29,562 nt of DNA. It comes from Gryganskiella cystojenkinii. Its lineage: Eukaryota > Mortierellomycota > Mortierellomycetes > Mortierellales > Mortierellaceae. Each line of letters opens with the position of its first letter. Position 1 is the first letter of the stretch. The notes below the pieces were generated by a model that was not told the DNA's origin, searched no databases, and saw only the letters and a list, made by a program, of their open reading frames with translations. The stretch spans positions 8,625-38,186 of the forward strand of contig JAAAIG010000328.1 in NCBI GenBank assembly GCA_015852425.1. The letters run 5' to 3'. A program made the position numbers and the translations under genes. Positions 20,415-28,664 of the stretch are shown here, piece after piece.

Positions 20415-23400
20415 CTAAACCTGAGACATGCCGGCAATACGAGGACAATCCTGACTCAAATGTCCCGGCTGACCACAGTACCGGCACCCGGCCTGACATT
20501 CTGCGCTCGAATGACCCAATTGGGCACAGTTGCCACATCGAACCTCACCTCGCTGACGCCAGTGCGTCTTCTTGGCCTCCGAGTATCCCGTGATAGGCGA
20601 TCCAGACTCGGAGGTGGCTGAGAGAGAAGAAGAGACTTGAGGCGAGAGAATCGAATCCACGGATAATCCAGAAGCAGTTGACGCCATCATGTCCGCGAAT
20701 CCAGTCGAGGACGATGACGACGACGAAGGCATGGTTCCTCCAGTCGACATTGACAGAGTCGAATCCACTCCGTTCAAGGTCCGATGAGCAAGCGACGGCG
20801 AAGAGGGTGCAGAGGGTTGACGTCCGAGACCGAGCAAGTTGCTGTTGAATCCAGGAGGAGGCATCGAGACATTACCCATGGAGGAGAATCCAGGAGGTCC
20901 TTGCTGGAATTGCTGTTGCTGCTGCTGTTGCTGGAGTTGCTGCATCTGCATACGATGCTGATGCGTCGCAAGAACATGCTTCTCCAACTGACGGCATCTC
21001 TCCTCGACCTTCCAGACATAACGCTTGACTTCCTCCATCTCTCGTTGCTTCTGGAGTTCCATCGCCTGAATCGCCTGCTGTTCGTGTTCACGCGCCAATG
21101 ACGCCAAAGTCGAGTACCGCTCGGTCAAGGACGAGACCTGCTGTTGCATAGACACCAAAGTCGTCAAGAGCGACTTGTTCTCAACCTGCAACGTATGAAC
21201 GAGTGAAACCAAGGTCTGGGATGGAAGTCTAGCCAAGTCTTCAAGGCTGTCGGGTACCTGCTCATCATGCTCCGCCTCAATAGCCGCCGCTTGCGGTGCG
21301 GGCTGAACCTGGCTCTCAGGCTCGACAACAGCGGCGGCCTCGACCTGGACATGTTCCTTGCGCGAGGCTCCCATTGAGTTGCGGTTGCTGATTTTGCTCT
21401 CGGGCTTTTCGTTCTTCTTGGCGACTTGGGCCGCAGCACGCTCCGCCTCTCTAGCAGCCTGAGCGGCACGATTGGCAAGAGTCGCGGCAGAGGGTCCCCA
21501 TGTGGGAACCTTGGTCTCAGCAGTGGCCGTGCTAGAAGTAGACTCGGTATCCTTCACAGCAGGGGCGCGTTCCTGTTTCGCCTGACGAGTAATCGCTTCC
21601 TTAACCTCGCTCGCCTCCTGAGCCTTGCGGCGAGCCTCTGCCTCCTTTGCCTCTTTAGCCTCCTGTGCCTTGCGACGGGTGTCGGCCTCCTTGGCTTCCT
21701 GAGCCAACTGAGCCTGACGGCGTGTCTCGGCTTCCTTGGCTTCTTTGGCCTGTCGGGCCACCTGAGCCTGGCGACGGGCCTCAGCCTCCTTGACTTCGCG
21801 AGCCTCTTGTGCTTGACGCCGAGCTTCGGCCTCTTCAGCGGCCTTACGCTCCTTGGCTTCCATAAGCGCGAGTAAGGCCTTGGCCTCTTGGGCGACTTGA
21901 ATAGCCCTAGCCTCCTGGGCCTTACGACGAGCATCATCCTCGACGGCTTGACCGATTTCGATCACAGAGAGACGATGAAGTTCCGCCTCGGCCCTTTTCT
22001 TGAGTTCCTCAGCCTGTTGAACACGGACTGGGTCTGTGACGCCCTGCATCTGCTCATCTTGTTTGCGAAGAATCCATTCGTAGGTCTCCTTGAGTTCGCG
22101 AACACCCTGAGCCCTCTGTTTTGCAGCAGCTTCCTCAGCATCGGCCTGCTCCTTGGCTTGTCTCTTGGCGTCCTTCTTAGCCTGTTTCTTTAGCTCGCGA
22201 GCTTCCTTGCCGGACAAGACGGGCTGATGGGTTTCGACGGGCTCTACGAAACGCAAACCAGATCCAGGAGTTGCAGATTCTTCCGCGTTCGTTTGTTCTT
22301 CCTGCTCGGGTTCGGGTTCGTCCTCGCCTTCGATCTCCTCATCTCCAGCAGTGGCAGTGGCGGCGGTGGCGGCAGCAGCAGCAGCCTCGGCGGCCTTCTT
22401 CTTTTTCTTGTCCTTCTTCTTCTTGTTCTTGCTCACGGTCGCTGAGGTGCCTGCATCTTCATCGTCCGAGACTTGCGCACTGGCCGTAGGAGTCACATCT
22501 CGGCTAGGAACCAAGAATCCCTTGGTGCTGAACTTGCTGTCGCTGACGTCCTGACCAATCGACTTTAAGAACTTCTTTTCCTTTTGGATCGCAGCCATCT
22601 CGCCCATGGCCCTGGCACCCTCTCGCATCATCAAGCGAGAAATCATGACTGCCAAAACACGACGACCCGTCTTGATGCCTTCTCGGAACTGGTGCGCGAG
22701 TTTCATGCGACCCTCCTGAGATTTCATCACACGAGAACGGAAATGATCATCGTGCAGACCCAGCTGCACAGCTTCCAGAACCTCAGCCTCTTCCATAAGG
22801 ATTCCAAGCGTATTCAAACACACGGTAGCGAAATCCAAGGACGAGAAGAGCGTGAGACGGGATTGGAAGAACCACTTGCGGATCTCTACCGAGATGAACT
22901 CGAGTTTTTTGATTCTTCGACGGAAATCCTTGTTGGCTGCCTTTTCGAGTCGTCCCTGGACAGTCTTTTGGGATTCCTGGTAATAAGCCGTAGCGACGGA
23001 CTCGACCTCCTCATCCACCTCCTTGAGCTTGTTGAGGACCAGGACACGGAATTGACCCATCTTGGTATCAAAAATCGGGATGAGTTGTTCGACCATCTTG
23101 AGCGCGTTTCTGCATTTCTCAGGACTCTCCTCTAGAATCTTGTCAATCCTCGCAGTGCCGACTTTACCCTCTTGGATACGGGTCAGAGCGAGCTTGAGGA
23201 TCTTTGTTTGCGCCATGGCCAATTCCTTGATAAATTCCCGCAGAGATCTTTCCGAGGATTCGAGGACGTCCTCGGTCAATTGCCGGTGGATGAATTGCAG
23301 GTTGTCGATGAAGCGCTTCCAGCCCAGATCCACAATATCAACAGGATCGACAGCTGCCTCCGAATCAGATCCCTTCTTCTTTGAAGACGTCTTTTTCGCC

Positions 23401-24626
23401 GTTGCCTCCACCTCGGACCAGATCTTTAAAAAAAATTGGCAACGTGGATAGAGACAGAGTTAGCATAAGAGGGTCACTATGGCAATTCATGCAGGGTTAA
23501 CGCATATAACAGCAGCTTTCTTCTTCAGGTATTAATCGATTCTTACCTCTTGGAAGGAAACAAGCTTATCCTTATAAGTCTGTGCAAACTCCTTGGATCG
23601 GGTCGGACCCAAGATACCGGAACGCACTCGTTCAGCGCCATCCATCCGTTCGAGGGCCTCTTCGACATGTCTCCAGACCGGCCCAATCTGTTTCTTGAGT
23701 CCCTCTTGATCCCGAGTCCTCATCCGTTTAAGCTCCTCATTAAAGAGTTCCTTGTCCAGCTCTAAATCCGCAGGAGTCTTGGAGTGTCCCTTGGTATGTT
23801 GACAGGTTGGAACCATGATCTGGTTCTGGAGCTGAGGTTTCGTGACCCGTTTGAGTAAAGGATAGCCCTGGTGACCCAAGATCATGTGTGCCTTTTCAAT
23901 CGAGATAGTCGAGAGAATTGGTGTGACATCATCCTGGGCCGTGTTTTGTTCCTGAGTTTGCAACGAGTAAGCGGCATAGAGGGATTCGAAATCGACTAGG
24001 GAAAAGACCTCGGGAGAGGTATAAAGAGCACTGGGTTGATCGATCCAGTCCCGAACTGTATCGACAATCTCTGCCACAAATCCTTCGTGTCCTGTTCCTG
24101 CCATAGAAGACGAGAGCGCAGCGCCTCCTCCTCCACCTGAACCTGAACTTGCTTTTCCTGCGGCAAGCGCTGCGGCAGCAACGGACCCTGCTCCTGTGGC
24201 ACCATTGGATCGATTCCCTGCAGACATGTCGGCGGTTGATCGCTGATAGAACCGCTCACAGAGGACCATGGCATACTCCTTGTGTTTCTTCTTGGGTTCT
24301 GCAGATGACTTGGACGATCCCTTCTTATCAGAGCCATTGAGGGTGGAAGTTGGGGTGGTCTTGTCCTTGCCAAAGGTCTTTTTGAAGACCCATTGAGCCC
24401 ATTCACGACAGTAAAAGCAAGTATTCTGATCACAAGCACGAAATTTGGCAAGCTCTTTGGTCAACAGGGCAGTCTCGACTTTGAGCGAAGACGGGACGAG
24501 GTGTTGCTGGTTCTGGAGCATTGCGGCATCCTGAGCATCCGCAGCCTTTGTCTTGGCGGAACCGTTAGTGGTCTTGGGTTGAAGGAGAGGGACGATCGTA
24601 GGGAGGTTGAGATCAGATTCAGACAT
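20415..24626 (-). CDS. Large coiled-coil protein with two C-terminal CCHC zinc knuckles
   Basis: Two long open frames are one gene: exon 24626-23547, a 123-nt intron (GAG|GTAAGA to AAAG|ATC), and exon 23423-20415. This gives 1362 residues. The N-terminal 360 residues hold a Cys cluster (CDQNTCFYC, about 65-73) and a Gly/Ala/Ser-rich linker. Residues about 387-654 form a mostly helical domain I do not recognise (begins DIVDLGWKRFIDNL). A Lys-rich run with poly-Ala follows (about 692-720), then an acidic stretch. A charged Ala-rich helix comes next, with tandem 15-residue units about 889-974. A second coiled coil lies near 1105-1185 and a Gln run near 1190. The C-terminus carries two exact CX2CX4HX4C knuckles (about 1323-1336 and 1340-1353), a single-stranded nucleic-acid-binding module. 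No protease, reverse transcriptase or integrase is present, so there is no sign of a complete retroelement. An RNA-binding scaffold is an inference. Confidence 0.82.
20920..20945 (-). repeat. CAG/CAA glutamine run
   Basis: Mixed CAG and CAA codons on the minus strand give about nine consecutive Gln residues between the second coiled coil and the Pro/Gly/Ser-rich segment of the zinc-knuckle protein. Confidence 0.75.
21570..21840 (-). repeat. Tandem 15-residue coding repeat in the zinc-knuckle protein
   Basis: About six degenerate units of the form EAEARRQAQEAREVK follow one another, one of them extended to 18 residues, inside a predicted long charged helix. At DNA level the units are similar but not identical, suggesting old duplications of a 45-bp block. 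Confidence 0.7.
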
Positions 24627-24943
24627 GGTGGCGCTTTTTTTTGGAAGGAAGGAATGGAGCGACTGGAGTAAAAGGAGAAAGAAAGCGAGATTATAAAGCG
24701 AGGGATGGAGGGGGTGAGGGTATTGCTCGGTCAAAGAAGAACGACGCTGTGATTGAAGGGAGAAAGAAGGGAGAAAAAGATGCAAATAAAGAGAAGGAGG
24801 AGAGGAAGGAAATGATTGGAAATGGAAATGTTAATTGAAGTCCCTCCTTTTCTTTCCACCGAGTCGTTGTCGTCGTGTGCGTCAAATGGAGTTCTTTTTG
24901 GAGGAAAAAAAAAGGTAAACAGAGAGAGAGTCCTCGATCAGAC

Positions 24944-24951
24944 CACGTGAC
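24944..24951 (-). promoter_or_regulatory. E-box GTCACGTG
   Basis: The minus strand reads GTCACGTG, the extended E-box bound by bHLH factors such as Cbf1 in yeasts. It lies about 320 bp upstream of the zinc-knuckle gene start. One eight-base match can occur by chance. Confidence 0.3.
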
Positions 24952-25070
24952 TTTTCGAAGGAAATTCGATTCTTCTTTTTGACGACCGTGGCAATCTTTC
25001 CTACTGTCCACGTCCTTTCTTTGACCATGAAACTCACTCCCCATGCTTCCTGAGCGATGTATAAAATGGA

Positions 25071-25076
25071 TTTATT
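25071..25076 (-). terminator. Candidate polyadenylation signal AATAAA of the WW gene
   Basis: On the minus strand AATAAA lies about 68 nt past the TAA at 25144-25146, within an AT-rich stretch, a usual position for cleavage and polyadenylation. Confidence 0.45.
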
Positions 25077-25143
25077 ATAAATATATAGAATTTTAAGAGT
25101 CTCTTTCCTCCATTGCCCATCCTGTGGGAAGTCATATCGAAGT

Positions 25144-26415
25144 TTAGAATCCACCACCGCCAAAGTCGCCGCCACCACCAAAATCTAGATAAAAATGCAT
25201 AATATGAAGATGAGTTAGCATACCAACCTTTCTTTGATGGTCAACTAAATATTGAGTGCAAAAGTAGGGGAACGTAAAGTCGTTTACCTCCACCGCTAAA
25301 GCCTCCTCCAAAGCTAATCCGTCAATAAAAAGCAAGCGAGAAAAAAAACAAGCGTCATTAGCAAACAACTCCCCGATAGTACCGTCTGTCAACCGTAAAC
25401 TCAACTGACTTGATTTCCATATATATATATTTTTTGGTCCATATACTGTCAAGCATCCGTCAATCAGTTAAAGCGTCAAGGCATTCACTTACTCTCCGCT
25501 GAATCCTCCCATAGATGAGTCAGTCATAGCAGGCATCGCGTCTCCGCCGAATCCTCCTCCTCCTGTTGGGTCATACATAGCAGGCATCACATCCCCTCCG
25601 TAGCCCATGCCGCCCATACCGCCGTACATCATTGAATTGGCGAGCATCGATCCCGCCATCAAGCCCATAGCACCACCTAACAATGAATTCAAGAAGGAAA
25701 GAGGAACGCAAGTCAAAAGGATTAGGGTCATGGCTCTATTGATGGTATCATTGCTGACCAAAGTAAAATGAAGGGCCTGCCCACACGATCTCTGAAACAT
25801 TTTGCTACAACATACCAGCAAACATGCCCAAGGCAATGGCTCCCGTGCTCATGCCTCCTTGGCGGTTATAAGCATCATAGTAGCTGCTGTCGTTCTTGAA
25901 CTGGTTTCGGTGCGTGTTCAAGATTTGGTGGAAACGAGCATTCTCAGCAGCATCGGCGGCCGGTCCCAAGGGATGTGCCCAGGTTACTTGGTTGGTCTAA
26001 GTATTTCAAGAGTAAGGAACGGAAGGGGGGACATGTGAGCAAACAAGGTGTTTGGGCGAGAATAAGGAGAAAGCGAGCGGGTTGTAAAAGAGCCAACTTC
26101 TTTTTGATGGCCACTAACCTGTGGGTAGACGTAGTAAAGTCGTTGCTTGCTGTTATCGAATTGACTGATCCTGTTGCGTATTGGCGAGCGCATTGTGATG
26201 TTTTAAAAAAAGAAAAAGAAGAGAACGGTAAGAACGATGTGATAACCCTGGAGAGTTCTTTGTCGAGGATTCACAGTACAGTCATTGCATATTGCTAGAT
26301 AAACTAACCATCCTGGAGGGAGGTTCGATGGTGGGAGAGGTTGTTGCTGGTATTGCTGTTGTGGACGATAGGCTGTAGAGCCGTTGTGGACATTTTTAGA
26401 ACCGCCGCAACCCAT
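25144..26415 (-). CDS. Small protein with N-myristoylation motif, WW domain and glycine-rich tail
   Basis: Six exons join in phase to 196 residues: 26415-26309, 26170-26119, 25996-25816, 25676-25493, 25313-25288 and 25184-25144. The N-terminus MGCGGSKN fits N-myristoylation (Gly2, Ser6) with a neighbouring Cys for palmitoylation, so a membrane location is likely. Residues about 32-65 form a WW domain assembled from three exons: LPPGW, then QFDNSKQRLYYVYPQ, then TNQVTWAHPLGP, with the two signature Trp residues at about 36 and 59 and the closing Pro. WW domains bind Pro-rich or phospho-Ser/Thr-Pro ligands. A helical segment and a Gly/Met-rich region with a repeated GGD-x-MPAM follow, then a tail of Phe-Gly-Gly-Gly units ending DFGGGGF. 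Exon 5 is only 26 nt. I do not recognise a characterised homologue. Confidence 0.82.
25419..25430. repeat. AT dinucleotide run in an intron
   Basis: Six AT units lie inside the fourth intron (25492-25314) of the WW-domain gene. Confidence 0.7.
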
Positions 26416-26447
26416 GGTGAAAGCTCAGACGTTATCGGGAGAAAACA

Positions 26448-26473
26448 GAGTGAGCGAGTAAGTGAGTGAGTGA
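26448..26473. repeat. GAGT tetranucleotide tract
   Basis: Imperfect GAGT/GAGC units lie about 35-60 bp upstream of the WW gene start, within its purine-rich (transcript CT-rich) leader. Confidence 0.65.
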
Positions 26474-26873
26474 AGGATAAAGAGAGACGATGAGGTAAAT
26501 GAGTGAAGAAGAAATGGGTTTCGTGAAATGAGGGAGAATGAATGGAGTTGAAGAAAGAAGTAATTTCCCGGACACCGCCTCACTTGAAGTCGAAGAGAGG
26601 CGAGGAGCGAAAACCCAAAAGTGACCACCAACTTTGTTCCCTCGCAGTCGACAGGCTCAAGAGTGCGCTTGATGGATTTTTTATGCTCTGCAAGTGGCAA
26701 GAAAAGAGCAGTGGGGCACAATGGAAATAGAACGTCTAGAAGGGTTCTCGACCAAGAGCAGGCACAAACACATCATCACCTGCGACCGACCGCTTCACAA
26801 AAAATTAAAAAGAGAAGCGGTTAGAATCTTCGATTTTTACGGAGCGCATGAACTTTATTTGAATTCTCGGTAA

Positions 26874-27264
26874 TCAGTGCAGGAAAGGAGACCACCCACG
26901 TCTCTTGCCATTCCAGGAGAAGGTCATGTCCTTCGTTCTTTTCCCCTTGCGTTTCTGGCTCTTAGGAGCCAGTTGAAGAGCCACATGGCCTCCAGAGCGC
27001 GGCACAGCCTCAAACCGAAGACGTCTGCATGTCATATCGCGTTCTTTTTTTGATATTTTTTTCTCTGCAGACCTGTGAGCAACGTTGGGAGCAGCTCTCG
27101 ACTCTTGTCTCCCCTGCCAAAGAAAAAAAAGAAGAAAAAAAACAAAAACCTCGACACGGCATCCAGGAATTAAGTTTTTTGTTATGTTGGTCGTCTTTTG
27201 GTGCACGGCGACCCACTCCAGTGAGATCTCCCAAGTTGAATTTTGGTGGCAACATCATTGCCAT
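26874..27264 (-). CDS. Weak candidate: small basic spliced protein of unknown function
   Basis: The minus strand from an ATG at 27264 reads MLPPKFNLGDLTGVGRR and on to WMPCR without low complexity, and then meets a possible donor G|GTTTTTG at 27149. Downstream, a basic stretch (GGHVALQLAPKSQKRKGKR, then FSWNGKRRGW) ends at a stop at 26874. The parts look like protein rather than leader. However, the good acceptor (TTTGGCAG, exon from 27113) is out of phase with the donor. Only a poorer acceptor ending at 27104 gives a continuous product, of 114 residues. No family is recognised. It could equally be chance. Confidence 0.25.
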
Positions 27265-27410
27265 CAATGACAGTCACGAAGAAGCTCTCGAAGAGGGACG
27301 ATGAGGTGATTCGCAGCACTTTTTTCTCAGCATTGCCTTCCAGTCGGTCAGTCGAATCTCCATTAAACAATCAATCAACCGACAACAGAACCAACCGTTT
27401 ACAGCCAATC

Positions 27411-28314
27411 ATGTCCGACAAGAAAGTAACACCGCATCAAATGCGCAAGAACCTGGCCTATGTCCAGGAAGGAAAACCAGATTTCATGAAGATGCTCACA
27501 GGTCAATCCGCCGAGGCCGCCAACAAGGACCCTCGAAACCCATACAGGAAACCGATCGGGATCGAGGCCAAATTCGAATATGAGGACCAGGACGACGATG
27601 ACGAGACTGCGCATGATATCCTGAATGAACGAGAGGAAGAGCGTCCCACGGTCGTGGTTCTGAAGGACGGTAAACATCTGGATGAACGACAGGTCAAGAA
27701 TATCCTCAAAAATCTCCCAGCAGGTACTGAAAAAAAAACACAGGATGAGTGTCGCGTTTATTTATTGTAGGTTCTTTGATAGGCAACTAACCTGTATATA
27801 TTATTATTTTCGTCCGATTCTGTTTACTTGGTATCTCTCTACTACAGGTCTTTCAGATGTCGAGATTCAAAAGCGGCTCGCGGAAGGCAAAGGAGCAACA
27901 TTAGGAGGAGAAGGCGAGGGAGAGGAGGAAGAAGAGGAAGAGGAAGAGGAAGAAACAGATCCAGTAGATGCGAATGGAAAGATTCTCTTCCGGAGACCCA
28001 AAGGATCCAAAAAATCGTCTTCAGCTACTGCTAAGGACAGCAAATCTTCGACAGGATTGAACACGACCAAAAGTAAAAAATCTTTTGAAGAAATCATGTT
28101 GGCAGACGCAGAAGCCAAAGTCAGCCAGTTAAAACGAACAGCGGCCACAGCAACAGGCGCCACACCCTCAAAATCTACAGCAGATTCTGGATCCAAAAAA
28201 TCAACTACGACGGGGACTTCAAAAGAGAGTTCAGGAGGAGAAGGAGGAATCAAAAAGAAACAAAAGACGACCAAGCCTGCAAAGTCGATGCTTAGCTTTG
28301 ATGATGAGGAATAA
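27411..28314 (+). CDS. DUF4604 / KIAA1143-like conserved eukaryotic protein
   Basis: Exons 27411-27723 and 27848-28314 join in phase across a 124-nt intron (GCAG|GTACTG to CTACAG|GTC), giving 259 residues. The layout matches the DUF4604 family typified by human KIAA1143: a short N-terminal block (NLAYVQEGKPDFMKML), an acidic stretch before PTVVVLKDGKHL, a GKILFRRP block (about 170), a long Lys/Ser/Thr-rich disordered part and the conserved C-terminal end SMLSFDDEE. A run of about eleven Glu residues lies near 143-153. The molecular role of the family is not established to my knowledge; the Lys-rich, acidic, disordered composition suggests a nuclear protein. The start at 27411 is preferred over the longer in-frame extension from 27243 because the family begins close to this Met. 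Confidence 0.85.
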
Positions 28315-28664
28315 ACAGAACGAGTCTGACCATTTTTCTTTTTCTCTGACATCAACACGGTCGAAAAAGACATGGGGCAGATTGAATTATTTGCTTCCCT
28401 CAAGGGGCACCATATATTTTCTTCAGATTCAATATTCTATGCAGTCAAGATCAAAGACCTGTTAGAAAAAAAAGGGCAGAAGGTATGAAGCGAACAAGAA
28501 CTGTAGGTTTGAATATCATCCGCAGTATTATTAGTTTTTTTAAAGCAAATAAATGTACTCTAGAATCTAGGGGGACTTTTTTTTTTCTTTGTCAAAAAGA
28601 GGGAATGGTATCGTAGAGGAGGGAGGGAAGTAAAGGAGTCTACATTAAACATGAAGTTATTTTT
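28315..28664. other. Convergent 3' intergenic region
   Basis: About 350 bp lie between the stop codons of the DUF4604 gene (plus) and the S41 peptidase gene (minus). The region is A/T-rich with T and A runs and holds an AATAAA on the plus strand. No gene is seen. Confidence 0.55.
28548..28553 (+). terminator. Candidate polyadenylation signal AATAAA of the DUF4604 gene
   Basis: A plus-strand AATAAA lies about 235 nt past the stop codon in the convergent gap. It is plausible but distant, and nothing else canonical is closer apart from the bases overlapping the stop codon. Confidence 0.3.

Larger units (their letters stand above)
24627..25143. promoter_or_regulatory. Upstream region of the zinc-knuckle gene and 3' region of the WW gene
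   Basis: The 5' side (24640-24835) is purine-rich on the plus strand, hence CT-rich in the transcript leader, and includes TTATAA at 24691-24696. A palindromic CACGTG lies at 24944. The far end holds the polyadenylation signal of the WW gene. No gene is seen. Confidence 0.5.
26416..27410. promoter_or_regulatory. Divergent intergenic region between the WW gene and the DUF4604 gene
   Basis: About 995 bp separate two divergent start codons. Next to the WW gene the plus strand is purine-rich and contains a GAGT tract. The middle (26874-27264) holds a weak minus-strand coding candidate listed separately. The 100 bp before 27411 are A/C-rich without a TATA box. Confidence 0.5.
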
